Assembly: GCA_905250075.1 (NCBI GenBank)
Contig: CAJNOP010000013.1
Coordinates: forward strand, 2,462,188 to 2,526,187
DNA: 64,000 nucleotides
Direction of reading: 5' to 3'
From: Rotaria sp. Silwood1
Taxonomy: Eukaryota > Rotifera > Eurotatoria > Philodinida > Philodinidae
Positions 10,511 through 24,861 of this stretch are shown here, piece by piece (positions within the stretch are counted from its first letter, which is position 1; each line of letters starts with the position of its first letter). Below the pieces are notes generated by a model. It was given only the letters and a program-made list of their open reading frames with translations. It did no database searches and was not told the DNA's origin. The position numbers and the translations under genes were made by a program.

Positions 10511-13500
10511 GGAAAGCAATCAAAGCTCAATCTCCTTCAAATTAGAATGTCCTTAGATATGTCTTTTTTTATCATTTCATTTCGTTTTCATTCATTATTC
10601 CAAGTAACGGCGCTCGAAAAAAATAACAATTCGTTATTTTCACTGTTTCAAATTCATATTTTTTTTTGTTATTTTGAGAATATACCCAATGGCATTAGTT
10701 AATATCTTCAGATATGTTTTCATTTTCTATTTTAACACCTGTATTTTTTTTTGTATATTTATCATTAATTTTACACTCATAATTCTCATGTACCACCCAC
10801 TTTCTTTCTAACAATGTGCACTGCATGTTATGTCTTAGTTTAATCTTATGCATACGCGAACACTACAATTATCGACAGCATGTCAGCCGGAAGTCACTAT
10901 GTTAATCTGTTAATCATAAAAATAGAGAATGAAGTCAAGTGAAGACGATGGGAGTATGGTGACCACTTGAAATCACATTACCTATGGCCGTTCTCTCTGC
11001 ATGAAATCAAGAAAAGAATGTCATTTGCAATTTGATCTTCGTTTTTGTGTTCGTATTTCTTCAACTCATATGATATATTCAACGTAAAAGACAAAAAAAA
11101 AGTAAATCTGATTTCTATTAATCCAATCTTATCTCTTCCATAACAAAACATACCGACATAAAAAATTCATTAATTTTATGCTTTAACACTTTATTGACAA
11201 AAAAACAAAAATATATTAAAGAATAATGTTTGATCTCATAAAAATGATGAGCATCGTGTATTATGAATACCCGTCGGCAATAATTATATATGTGCTCATT
11301 TCTTTGATCGTGATGTGCAAGTTATTTGTATGAAAAAGAAAAGGCGATAGGTGAATAAACACGCATGTAAATACAAGGTGGAGCTGCATTAAATGTTATA
11401 ATTGAAAAAAACAATTTCTTTATTGACGAAAAGTATGTGACACATACGCATATAGCTCTATATATTTATTTGACTTTGGAAATTAGACAAGATTGTGTCG
11501 GTATATATGAAGAAGGATATTTAACATTCATTTACACATTCAAAGTATTGGAGTTACTACATGAACATCCTTCCGGTCACAAATAGCAATCACCAAATTT
11601 TATAATTTAAAATTAATTATCTTTATGTCAATTAAAAAAAATATTAAGCAACAACTTTTTTTTAAATAAATTATAATTTGTGAAATAAACTTCTGTTTCA
11701 AAGATTAAAAGATATTTCAAGCGTATCTTTTTTAATATTTTCGTCACAGTGAGTTGTATATTGATTAAAATATAAGCGGTGATGAAAAAAAAAGTAAGAC
11801 GAAGAATCAAATGATCATTTTGATAGTAGGTGAAAGATAACACTTTTGTGCTGATTAGACTCTTCACATGATATTCCTGATCTTCAAGATGTACACAGCA
11901 GGAAGATTGCATGGTTGATATAAATATAAATCTAATGCAAAATTTAAACGAATGCCGGCAATATTGTTTTACATATCACCTATATTGACACTGTCTGCGA
12001 AATAAAATTGATTATATATGAGCTGTAACCGATTGCTTTATAATTTATTGCTATTGTTGTAAAAAAAAAAAAAAAAAAGAGGCAAATTTTAGGTGTTAAT
12101 GAGAAAGTAAGAAGAAGTAGTATTAGTTGCCGATGCATGACGTGTAACACATACATTGTTTTTGAATTATAGTCAAGAAATATTTCTATTTCCATGAATA
12201 TGTGAGAGATGAGAATAAAAAAAACGAGGTGTACTTTTTTCCCACTTCACTTGACTTCATTTCCATTTTTAGATTAACTTTTTTTTTTGGCTTATACACT
12301 TCTCGATAATTGTATAGCGTGCATAAGCAGAGATTATTAAGGCTGACTGAGTGTATGTCGTCCTATTGCGAGAAAATGAGAATGATTCTATAAGTGTAAA
12401 TGAATGAACGGAAAAGATCGATAGTGGCTGATTGTAAGGATCAGTATGTCGAACATAAGAGCGCCAAAAGCACGTGATGTTGAAGTGTTATTATGATTGA
12501 TAAAATGGACAATCAAATGTTAATGTGCATAAATTATATATTGTCGTATTCGATTTTTAAGAATCTAAAAAAATCAATGAAGGCATATTTATTTAAATGA
12601 CTTCGATATATCTAATGTTGCAAATTCAAATTTGATTAAAAAAAACGGTTCTAAGATGAGACACACTTGTAGTACTCTGAATTAGAAATGGACAATATCT
12701 TGACAAATCATATTTATTATCAATTGAGTTTCATTCAGAGATTATCGAAGCAGAGTCTGCTAAAAATATCAGAAATTTAAATAGCCCATGTGAACTACCT
12801 GTTGGTCTGTCTGAAAGAGGAAGTGACATTTGTAAATATACAAGAAAAAAAATTATTTTTTAAGCAAGAAATAGAATTATAAGACATAATGAAGTATCTA
12901 TGCTATTGAAAGGTAAAAAAATTAAATTTGATCATTTTGACTACGTATAATTATGATTATATAGTAATGTTTAATGATTATATTGATCATTTATTACAGT
13001 GGTCGGTCGTGGGTTTTTTTTTCTTAACGTATAATTCGAAATTTCTATTCTCTATCGTGATGGTCTAAAGATCGGAGAGTTGTACGATTTTGGTTCAAAC
13101 GTTGTTACAGAGTTTCGTATTCCTATATGATCAACGTTTTTCGAAGTTTTGATATAAAGTTCCTTTCGTTCTTAATGTGTTTCATAAAATAATGATTTTG
13201 AATTGAAAACTCTGTTTGTTTCCGAGATGATGAAAATGAGTTTCAGCAACAATAGTGATTAAGTGGAATATTACTGCTATCTTTCGAAATTTTGGTTATA
13301 TCCGACGTCGTTAATTGAAATTTAAAATTTTTTCTTATGTCTCATTTTCTGAACGAAACCTAAATTGTTGACTGCGCATGAATATATAATTGATTTTATT
13401 TTTTTTTTCTGGTGAATAACAGTAGTTGAGTATTGTTAGAGAGTTTACAATGCTAGTTAGGTATATGGCTGTTTTCTATTGATTAAACGAAAATCATGTC

Positions 13501-15885
13501 ATAGTTCTTAGTTTTCGAAGAATGTTTGATTTATCATATGTTATTTCCAATCATTATTTGTTGATTTTACTTATATACCGAGAAATAATAATTGAAATAA
13601 ATTCATTGAATTATTCATCATCGAGTTTTGATTTTCTAGAAGATAGTTGCACAATATGTTTGAAAAACAATATTTCGAAATGAACATGAAAATTAAAATA
13701 AATTTTTCAACTAGATATAGATTACAACGGCATACTAACAAAAGGACAGAGAAATATCATACCCGTTATGTCTCGTATTGAAAGCAAATTAATAATGCTA
13801 GTTTCATATAATTTTTTCTTGAGAATAGGGCGAAACCATGAATATAAAAAATACTCTTTGTATTTAATGATAGAATCGATTCATTTTTCATTCAAAAATA
13901 AATTTTGGTGACACTAACAACTATATACGTATAAGTTTATTGGCTTTATATGCTATGGTAATATCGATTGAAAAGAAAGAAAAAAACCTTTTGAAATAAG
14001 AATTCATCATGTATTTTCAAACAAGAATGTACACTGTTCTATTGCTATTTACAATAACATTTCTAGTTTCAATTCTATTCATTCTTCCAGAAAGCCTACA
14101 ACGAACTCTCAAAATCCTGTCTCGACTCCTATTAGTTTTTGTTTGCAGAATTCATTATGGTTAAACAGAGTTTTTGCCAGGATTTATGCGATTTTCTGCT
14201 GAGATACTTTCCGAATTGAGAATGCAAAATCTTCCTAAATCTCACTCTTAATCCTACTTAGGATTTTGACAAAAATATCAGAAAAGATCCTGTCCACATT
14301 TTTGTCAGGTTTATGTCAGAATATCGTGTAATTGTACAAATGTACGACATTACAATAAATAATCTTTGGTTATGCCATCATCACTCAGTTATCTCTCACT
14401 TTTTTAAATGCATTATTTATTATGATACAAAAATGGTTGTTTGATCCTCATTCTTCTTTGATTTATACTTATATTGTCGTAAAATATTTGACCTTTGTAT
14501 GGGTTTCTTAGCTTTTGAAAAATGTATAGCGTTCATATTAATAAACGTGTTGTTTGTTCATCTCATTTCAATATACGTGAGTTCTTTGTTTTCCTATTAA
14601 AACACTCTTCTATCGCTACTCATTTGTCATGATACTATTCGTATACAAAAAAAGGCATAAACAGGGTAAACCAAATAAGAGACTGAAAAGAATGTACGAT
14701 AGGCAACGGCAATATAAAATGATCCATAGTTTATCATGAGCTGGTTAGACTTATGAAAATACGACCTTTTTTTGTATCCTGATAATAAATTGTTGTAGTA
14801 AAAAATTTTCAACTAGTTGTTTTTGTTTTATTTTTATTTAAGAAGTGCTTTAAAACAATTAGGACCGATATTTTAGAGCAATAGTCGTTTCATTCTCATC
14901 CCAACATGTGGGACTCATCAGGAATGCAATGAGACTGAGTTCAATGCAACAGAAACAAAACATGCTATCAAACTTACCTCGTTGGATCTACTTTTATCAG
15001 ATACTGATAATATACTTTGATACCATCATCAGACAATAAAATAGGACTATGATTTTCGTGTTATAGTAGTTCAAAGCAAATGTGAACGTTTCTTGACTTT
15101 CAGAAGTTCATGTGAGCCTTAGCAAACTTCATGTTAATACAATGCATTCAAACCATTGAATGAAAGTGCACTTTTCTAGATAAGTTTCCGAGATATGAAG
15201 TGTAATACTTTTATAACATGAGCCAATCTCATTTAATCCTTTTTGATGAGTTAAAGCAGGTTAATATACATATAAATTCTAAGAATACTATGCATGATTT
15301 GATATCATCAAAGAAAAGGGAAGAACCTTTTTTGAATTTTACTCTTTCAACATTCCTCTAGGGTTTTCACAAGTTACATACAAGTAGTGTCGCCATTTCT
15401 TGAATTGTTTCTGCTTTAATGCAGTGAGGCTTGTACGGACGTTAGGTAGTCAACTCGTAATATTTGTAAAGTCCATTGTATAAAAATTGTCATTAACGTA
15501 AGTTGCATTGTATTATTCAGCGCGAGAGTCGAGATGGCCGTGTCTCTCTGAAGATCGGGTTCATTCTTTCGGATTGAGGTCATTGTGTCACTTATTAAGT
15601 TTGTATGGTCTCAAAAAATAAGTGTTAACTCTCTTGAAGTCTTGATTCTCCTCTCAGAAAGATAAAATCTACATAGAACACTGATAAGTTGCTAGAACCA
15701 TACATTTCTAAGTAAAAGAAAAGTAAACTATGTGTATTATGAGTAATTAAGAAGCTCAGCAATGTCAGCAGTTCCAAAAAAAGGTTATTATTATGATATA
15801 GTATTACGTTTTATTTTTATTTTACAGAAAATAGGAAAAAAATTGACCTAGATTTAAGTCATGAATCAATATGAAAAAATGTTAA
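10511..15885. other. Long intergenic region, no gene recognised
   Basis: About 5.4 kb of AT-rich sequence with frequent stops in all frames and no recognisable protein motif. It includes a homopolymer A run (about 12060-12078) and a short mirrored block near 14260 (AATCCTACTTAGGATTTT). The poly(A) signal of CSTF2 lies at its right edge. Confidence 0.5.
15810..15815 (-). promoter_or_regulatory. Polyadenylation signal (AATAAA on minus strand)
   Basis: TTTATT on the plus strand is AATAAA for CSTF2, about 70 nt after its stop codon. Confidence 0.5.
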
Positions 15886-16965
15886 TTAAAGTGACAGCAT
15901 TCCACTTTTTTGCATTTGTTCTCTTAATAGTATAATACTTGCACGTTGATCAGCTGGTAATTGAGCAATTTGAGCTTCACTCAATTGTAATACTTGCATT
16001 AATAATTGAGCTTTTTCTTGATCAGTACGTGATAGAGGTGAACTACCAGTTATAGCCGAAGTTGGCTGTTGAATAGGTGCTGTTGTTATTGGAAAATTCA
16101 TTGGTGGCATTTGTGGATGGAATGGAGGTGGTGGAACAATTGGTAAAGGTGGTTGTGGTACAAGAGATGGTGATGCTTGAAATGGAGGATTAGGCATTAA
16201 ACCACTAACAAGATTAGGTGGTGCTGGTGAAGAATTACTCATAAGATTTATTGATGGAATATCTGGTCGTTTATGAAGCATATTAGCAGCTTCACTTGGT
16301 TGAATAAGACCCATAATAACAAGTGATTGTAACATAGCATAGGTTAATTGTGGATTTTGTATAAGAATATTTCGTGCTTCTGTTGGATATTCTTTAATAA
16401 TTATTTGCATTTGTTTCATTAAATCAACAACTTGTTCAGGTGGAAGATTAACTAAAAAAAAAAACAAAAAGATCAACATTTCAAATAATGATTTCTTTGT
16501 TTTTTTAAAATTATACCAATTGTTCGAGCAATAACTTCCGGAACTTTATCTGGAGTTACATTAACACTTTGAACTGTTTCAAATGCTGGTGTACCAATAG
16601 TTGTTTGTTGATGTAGTAATCGTAATTCATCAGCTTGTGATGATGCTTTATCTACTCGTAATGATCGACCACCAAATTCAAAACCATTTAAATTTCGTAT
16701 TGCACTTTGAGCCATATCTACATCTATTAAAATAAGAATTTTTTTGAAGATTTTTTTCTTTTGTGAGTAATTAAAATTGTTTCTTTTTACCTGCATATTC
16801 AGCAAATCCATATCCTTTTGGATTTCCAGTTTCACGATCAAATACAATACGAAATGATAATACAGGTCCAATAACAGAAAATATTTCTTTCATTTGATCT
16901 TCTGTTGTTCCATGAGGAATATTACCGACAAAGACTGATCGTGCTTGTTTTTCTTCAACAGACAT
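15886..16965 (-). CDS. CSTF2: Cleavage stimulation factor subunit 2 (CstF64)
   Basis: Three exons on the minus strand: 16965-16791, 16723-16517 and 16451-15886 (948 nt, 315 aa), with introns of 67 and 65 nt and all joins in frame. Residues about 9-88 are an RRM with RNP2 (SVFVGNIP) and RNP1 (KGYGFAEYA). It is followed by the conserved hinge, which binds CstF77/symplekin ([31 protein letters not shown]), a Pro/Met-rich linker, and the C-terminal three-helix domain ([35 protein letters not shown]). The protein binds the GU-rich element downstream of poly(A) sites in the nucleus and stimulates pre-mRNA 3'-end cleavage. It is much shorter than the human protein (577 aa): the Gly/Pro-rich region and MEARA repeats are absent, as in other short invertebrate forms. 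Start chosen at the ATG giving [10 protein letters not shown] just before the RRM. Confidence 0.96.
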
Positions 16966-18521
16966 TCGAATAAAAAAATCTAGAAATAAAAATTTATATC
17001 AAATGTATGCTTATTTATTATTTTTAATAAAATTAAATTATTCTTTACATCAATTATTTATTTATTGAAATGCTAAAAAATCATTTCTTAGAAGATACAT
17101 AGAGAATGAAAATATTCTCAATCCGATAAACGGAAGAATATATACCTAATATCAATCAATGCTAACTTCTGATTCCTTTCATCTCTCATTACAATACTGG
17201 GACAAATAATATTCTGCTTAGAATATGTTCAAATTAGTTTCAAATGCAAGCTTCTTTCTTCAAACATTTACGAATGTTTTTCTTCAGTGGAATTTCAAGT
17301 TCTACATCGAATCAACACAATATTTTGCCGAAAACTCAATTTTAACATATGAAGTATTTTTGACTAGTAAGTTCTGTTCTTTGATATTTACTGTACAAAC
17401 TGATACATTTTGGAGGTTCTAAAGACATCTTATAGACATGAAAGAAATTAGAATTGGAATTTCACTCCTATTTTGTTTCATGCCGAATGCTTTTATAAGA
17501 CATTAGAACTTCCAACATACATCAGTTTGTACAGCAAATATTAGAGAACAAAACTTACTATTCAAAATATCTCGAATATCAAGTATTATTTGTCGAGAAA
17601 AAAAATCTAGTCGGCTTCGGGTGATAAAGTTTCAACGTTTTATTGTTTTTAGCTCACCGATTTTCAAAAAACCTTTTGATCAGTCCCTTGAGTCACTGAG
17701 TTCCCCTCAATCCTGGGTACCTTTACAAATTGTTTGATTCACTTAAGAAATATAAATTCTTAAATAATCAAATTTTGAATTCTACAAATATATACTCTAT
17801 AAAATTAACCAAATTGTGCTTCCTTACATAATAATCTTAATATAAAAATTAGAAATACACGATGTCCTCGTAGAAATGTCTTTCACATCATGGGAAACTA
17901 TGCTGATTTAGCCGAGTTGAGAAAATCTCTTGTCGTTGGTTTTGACAACGATGACTCATTCTACATGACATATGATTGGTAGATGGCATCCATTCGACTT
18001 GTTTTGGTACTTTCTTTTTGTTTTGAAGACATGCAAAATGCATGAATGATTTATTAAATGTTTAAAAAACGAACCAATTATAATGAAAAAAAGAGAAGAA
18101 CAAAAAAATGGAAATCATTTGTTGTTGAATGAACTCTCGCAATGTCTTTTGTTGATTAACGATAGTAAGATATGAGTGCACATGAGGTTTGTTTCATTAA
18201 ATTTGCTGTTATTTATTTTTTCTCAAGGTTACATAACGATTGAAAAACTAGAAAGAGCGAGTGGCTAAAAAATGTCATGTGCCATTATTATTATTATTAT
18301 TATTGTTATTATTTTCGTAATATATTTCTTTAGGTGATTAATTTTAGGTAAATTTAAGAATAGTTGATTTTGAAGACTATATGAAAGAAAAAAAAAAGGA
18401 AAATAGAAAGATTCATTTCTCGTTTTTTTTGTTTGGTTATATTCTATTGCAGTTATTTTTTCTTCTATATATTCAAGACAAAATTTATTATTACTTATCG
18501 ATTGATTGTCAAAATATTTCA
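16966..18521. other. Head-to-head spacer between CSTF2 and DIDO1-like gene
   Basis: About 1.55 kb upstream of both divergently transcribed genes, presumably holding both promoters. It contains a foldback repeat (about 17315-17615, listed separately) and an ATT microsatellite at about 18283-18310. No other coding sequence seen. Confidence 0.5.
17315..17615. repeat. Foldback (inverted repeat) element
   Basis: Two arms of about 80 bp mirror each other around a centre near 17450: TGTACAAACTGATACATTTT (about 17393) versus the reverse complement of a segment near 17513-17534, with continuing similarity outward (GACTAGTAAGTTCTGTTCTT versus GAATAGTAAGTTTTGTTCTC). No coding capacity. Likely a MITE, diverged from the other foldbacks in the window. 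Confidence 0.7.
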
Positions 18522-21500
18522 ATGATTACTACTAGTACGTCAAAAGGTAAGGATTCCATCAAATGAAATGAAATAACGAATGTGATCTAACTATATTGAC
18601 AAAAGATACTCACATATATTCAAGCTTAATTCAGAAAAAGAAGATATGATGTTTTATATTCAGTCTTTACTTTTATTGTTCATATGGTAGCTCAAAGCAT
18701 CTTCAGCGAAATATTTCAAGCTATTAAATTTTAAAATATTCACGATAGCAATAAGAGCAATGCAAATTATTAAATCTTCTGGATGACTACTGGCGCCCTC
18801 TATCAAAATGGTAAAAGGCTATGCGAAGCGGGATAATCAGTCGTATAGAACTGTTTAGCTTACGCAAAATTACACTTAAACAATCTTTTGAAGTCATCTT
18901 ACGAAGAAGAAAAAGCTAATCTAATGATCAATAGGACCATAAACAAGCTATTCGATCGGTTCCAATGATATTAATCAATATTGTTGGTTGCAAGATTTTA
19001 ACTAGGAAATAACGGCGTGTATTTCAAATGAGATATTGGATTCAGAATCACTTTCTTCTTAAATAATAGTGAAAAGACGTTCACATATGAGAACAAGAGA
19101 GAGATCAACTCATTGGTTATAGAGATGGCGCATCTTCAATTTAGTTCATATGCGACAGTATTGCTCCTATCTCAATTCGATGTAATTTATGTGTTATGAT
19201 AGTCCGTGTTAGACGTGATCTATATGTTTAAACTGTCTAAATTAAAAACTAACATCAGATGAGTTCGTATAATGAAAATTATTCTAATCGAGTAATGAGT
19301 TTTCCTTCAAAGGCGACATTAAATTAAACTACTTATCTAAAAGAAAGAAGTTTTTATGTTATTTTAATAAATTGTCTTATTTATCTCCATATTATAATGA
19401 TTATTTCGCGCCAAACTTTATTTCTAAAAAGAGATAATAGTTTTGTTATCTTGTCGTTTTTGTCATACATGATGAATCTTATGAAAACAGGTGTGATAAT
19501 ATCCTATAACAACTATAATATTGTATCAGACACATTCGTGTACTTGATTTCATCTGTCAGTTCACATAACTCTTTTTTTGTGTTCTGGATTTCAGGTCCA
19601 CTGAACGATGATCATACATCCGATGATAATAATAAAAAAGATACAAGTTCATCAACCTATTTACAGTAAAGCTAAAACTGTTTTTTTTTATTGGGATATA
19701 TAAAATATAAATAATTACTTTATTTTAGAGAAGATGAAGATGATCCATTTACTTTTCGTAGTCGTAAATCGTATCCACAACGAAATAATCGACCAAAATT
19801 AAATTATCGTGATCTTGAAAGAGGTCTATATGATGCACGTGAACTTCGACAATCTATGTGGGCACTTGGTGGTCCGGCAGTATTGGAAAAGAATGATTGT
19901 AGTAGTAAAAATTCGAATACTATAGGATTTAGTGATGATGAAGATGAAGAAGGAGATATGAATGCTAATGAAGAAAATAATGAAATGTTAGTTCAACAAA
20001 ATGATAAATCAAATGATGATACTGAACAAATGCATCGTCGTCTTTGGTGTATATGTAAAAAACCATGGGATCATTCAAGAGTTATGCTTCGATGTGATTC
20101 ATGTGCCAATTGGTATCATGGAGATTGGTAAAGAAATTCATTACTCATTAGATGTTTCTTTTTGAAATGATTTTGTTTTATTTAATTTAGTATTGGTGTT
20201 ACTAAAGAACAAGCAAGAGTTCTTGATATGAATGGTGATCAATTCGTTTGTCCACCATGTCAAGGTATGATAATTGATTAAACAAATTATTAGAAAGATT
20301 TGAATTACAGCACTTAGTAGTAAAGAATTTGATATGTTATATAATATAATTCATAGATGAGTGTTGTTCTTTTTAATATGAAATGGAATAAAAGTCTTCT
20401 AGATTTAATTTCCATTGTATGGATGCAAGTAATAGAAGACATCAGATCTTCCATCATGAGAATTTTTCCAGAGGGGATCTTCTTTTATGTCTTATTTATT
20501 TTCATAATTTTTAATTAAAGGAACTTTTCAAAAAAAAAGCAAAGAGATTCTGATGTGTGTTCAAAGATTTTTAAGCTTAAAACTCTGACAACAAGGCATA
20601 TTTTGATGTAAATATGCTCCGTATTTAAAATTTCGATTTTGCAAGAAATTAATTAATTAAGGGAGGTGTTCTATTACATCTGGCGCAATGTTTCTTCTAA
20701 AAGGATTTTTCTAGAAAGATGTTTTATGCGAAAATACAATCATTAAGCTTTCTGAAGATGAGTTGAAAGAGCGAAAATTTGAGGTTTGTCTGTCGAGGTG
20801 CCATATTGCTTTTTGACTGAGATGATGTTTATTTGATGACTAATAGAAAAGTCTGGAATGGTTTGATTTTCTGGATCTTCATTCCAGACGTATCAGAATG
20901 TTATAGAGTTTTTCAACTAAAAGCTGTAGTCACGTGAAAAATCGACTTTCGACTTCAAATTTTGCACGAACAAAGTTCTTAATGACGATTTTTCATATGA
21001 CCTAAGGGAGGAAAACAGAGTAAAATTTCGACTGTCAAGAAAAAGGACTAGAAAATCAAACCATTCCATACTGTTTTATTAATCATCAACTATACATCGC
21101 CTTAGTTGAAAAGCGATTTAACACTTCGAAAGCTGTCCTTAAACATTTAAATGTCTCTTACAAATTTATCTTGTTAAGTTTAGAATGAAATGCTTATTGT
21201 TCAATTATTTCTTATCTGTAAACAACTAGCTATTATACCATTACAAAATCATACATCATAATTACTTGATAATTATATAATTAGATTCAATTTTTTTTGA
21301 ATGTTTCTATGTGAGAATAGTTTCAGTTCATATATTATTTAAGTAGGAGTAACATCAAGTTCAGGAATAAAACCTGGAAGATCATCCGATGAATCCTTAA
21401 CGATCAAACGAAAACGTATAGATGTTGTATCGCCAAGTGATCGTAAAGTTGGAGAGAGAAATGGAAATTTAATTTCATCAAAAAATCTAACAAATTCTGA

Positions 21501-24500
21501 ACCATCAAAACGACCAAAAACAGGAATCTTCTTTCAACGTGATCCATTAGCAGTATGTATTTAAATTTATTTTTCTGTTTATACCCTTGAATTCTTTTTG
21601 ATTTTATAGGAACCACAAATTCATTGTATTGTACACGGTTGTAGTAATTGGGCAAAATCCGGTTGGGTATATTGTTCACCAGCATGTATTCGTCGTCACA
21701 TAAATGATACTCTTCAAGCTATTCAACGAAGTAAAGGAACGGTATGTTATTTTTTTTTCACAAGAAGAGAAAGAAATCCTGATTAATTATATTTATTGTT
21801 TAAAACAGAATAATGACAATCCACCATCTCGTGAAGATATATTATTATATGAAAATCGAACAAAAAAAGTTCTTGATAGAAAATTAGTTCCTAAAATCGA
21901 AGATTTATGTACATGGATAAATCAACATCCATCATATGAAATTGTTAAACCAGCTTTACGACAATCAATATTATTAACAGCTAATGAACCAAAGCTATCT
22001 TCAAATACAGGTTTAGTACGTTCACCATCGATTGTTAATCCAGCAACTCCAAAAACTCCTCCGACACCTAATTCAAATAAACCTAAACTTTCATGGGCAC
22101 CAGTTGTACCTAATACAAAACCAGTACCAATAAAAAAAGCTCCAGTTCAACTTGGAAAGCCAACAACTACTACATCAAGTTCATCTACTATTCAAAATTA
22201 TGCTGACATTCGAATGAAAGTTCCTCAAGCTCTATCAGATAAACTTATTATGAGGTAAATAGAAAAAGAACGTGGTAGTACAATGCCTGCGAAATTAAAA
22301 TGTGAAACACAATGTACTCAATGTTGCTAATCACAAGGAGATTGTTTTATTCAATCTATTGTGGGACACACTTATTCCCTGCCCTTTTGCTGCATCCTTT
22401 ATAAATGCAATGAGATAGTAGTTCATACATTAGAACGAGACTCTATTAATATATGGCCTGTGAGGAACCGTTCCTAAAGTGTTTGTTACGATGTGATTAG
22501 AGGTATAACTCGATCCACCGATCGATAGCGATGCGGGCTGAAGTTTTTCGATAAATTTTGAAATGAAAAAGAGAGGAAACGATGGTACAGAACATATTGA
22601 CAAGAAACCAAATGGTTACACGTTCAAAAACGGATTTGTGAATTCTGAAATTCAAAAAAATCAAATATCAATATTTGTGTCGTGGCGGCGCAGCCGATCG
22701 GTTCACGCGTTTGTCTGTGACGATTCATTGCTAAGATGTCTGTCAGGAGGGTGTACAAATCTCTACCTCTTTCCTTCCACACTTCTCTTAGATCGTGTTT
22801 CACAAAGACTTTTTTGATGTCTAATGATAATATTATATATTTTTATAGATTAGAAAAGAGTGGTGAAAAACTTACTTCAAATGACGATATTCGAATACTA
22901 GCTGATAAAATTGAAGAAGAAATGTATCGTGTTTATGGTAAAGTTGATAATTCATATAAAAATAAATTTCGTTCATTATTGGCCAATATCAGCAATATAA
23001 ATAATAATGTAAAATAGGTTTTTATTATAAGTTTTTGAAATTAATTATTTCATTTTTTCCTTAGTTTTTTTATAAATATGTGCTTTCAAAAGAAGTTACA
23101 GCCAAACAAATTGTTGCTATGAAACCTGAAGATATGTTACCACCTGGTAAAGATTTTTCTTAGAATAAGAATATAATATAGAACTGTTTTTTTTCGAATA
23201 GAGGAAAAAGAAAAACGTAAAGATGAATTTGAAAAAGAAGTTCAAATGATAATTAAAGCTGAAGAACAATCAGCGGAAGAAATGGCAAGACGAGCTCGAA
23301 CTAAAATTACTCGACAAGGTGTTGTTGATAATGATGCAATTTTACCTGTATTTAAACGTGTAAGAAACTTTTCAAAAAAAAACTAAATCGCTGTCTTATT
23401 TCATTTGTTTTTGCATTTGAAGAACGAACAAACTTCAGCCGAGCTCAAAGATAATGGATCTAAAGAATCAAAATCTTCTGCTACATCTAAAACAAATCGT
23501 GAAACGATCAAGACAGAAAAGACTACAACTTCAAAACCTATTGTCAAAACCAAGAAACCAATCAGTTTAAATTCTGATCAAAGCCCAGCTATAAAGCCAA
23601 AACCTAAAGTTCAAACATCTACATCTAATAAAGATACAACATCATCACATGGTCAGCATACTTTTGATATCAATTGCTCAATATGTACAAATACAGCACC
23701 ATCAAAATCAACATCTCCAAAACCGTCTCCATCGATCCCTACTGGTAAAAATTCAGAAAACATTATTAGTAGCTAAAATTCATGCTCTATCAATTTAACG
23801 ACAGAACATATCATAAGTCATGATTAGAGTTCCCGATTAGTGTGTCATTTTCCCTAAGATGTCCGACTTTCTGTCAAGTTTTTTACAACTTCATTCTAAC
23901 TATGAGCAGCAGGCGAACTTTAAAACATATTTGTCGTTCTCTGGCAGAGATAAAATCAAAAAATAAGCAAACAACGCCGTTGCGATATGAATAGGATTGG
24001 GAAGAAATCGGATCACGTTGGGTTTCGTTCGTCATCTTCACCTCTAGCAAATATCTACAACCCGAGTCTGATAGAATATAAGTCTCCATTAGCACCCATC
24101 TGGTCCAAAATTTTTCGGACTCAGTTGAATCGTACTTTGATAATTTCAATGAAATTTTCTGATCGACGTTAGATAGTCGCTCTGAAGATACAAAATATTT
24201 TTTCTGACTTTGTGTATTCAGTTACTAACACACTCTACAGATTTTTCAGACGACTAGAGGCCGTTGAATCCAAAGTTTTGGATCCAAGCCCGATGGGCTC
24301 AACTTCTCATAGTTTCTGGAATAAAGTCAATTTTCTCGTTTTATATTTTCTTCATTTTTGGATAATGTGTTTTCTATAAAAAGATCATACCATTAAACTT
24401 ATTCATTGCATAGTATTTCGAATAGAAAATGACTATTTTAACTAAAAATTTCACCTTAAAGCTACTTGTACATGTCTAAATAGAGGTTGAGATCTCAGAA

Positions 24501-24828
24501 GACATTCAGACTTTTAGAATGAATTTTTTCGAATTTGTTTTATTTTCATTAATTTCTACTGATGGACAAACATATCTTTTTAAGTTTTAGAAACGACTTC
24601 TCAACCGACTGAACCAATACCAATTAAAGCTATTTATGAACCGCCAAAACTTCCACCTACATCACCAATTCATGAAGAATCAAATGAAGTATCAAATCCT
24701 ATATTTCCAGCAGTTGATCTTGATAACGATTATATCGAACCAGAAAGTCCAACAGGCATTGATGCTTTACTTTACGATGATGATGATGATTTGAATAATA
24801 CCAGTGTTAATTCTCGATCGTCAATAAT

Positions 24829-24861
<33 letters not shown>

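Noticed and set aside
19397..19595. Upstream extension of the exon at 19596 as the DIDO1 start
   Set aside because: The extension is hydrophobic and unlike the family, and a good splice acceptor (TTTCAG) ends at 19595. The small exon at 18522 joins in phase instead.
20850..21100. Inverted repeat considered as a microRNA or structural RNA precursor
   Set aside because: The arms are too long and diverged, and they match a family of foldback elements elsewhere in the window.
22563..22848. Open frames before exon 8 of the DIDO1-like gene
   Set aside because: They are intronic. The TFIIS-like domain continues directly from exon 7 to 22849 in frame.
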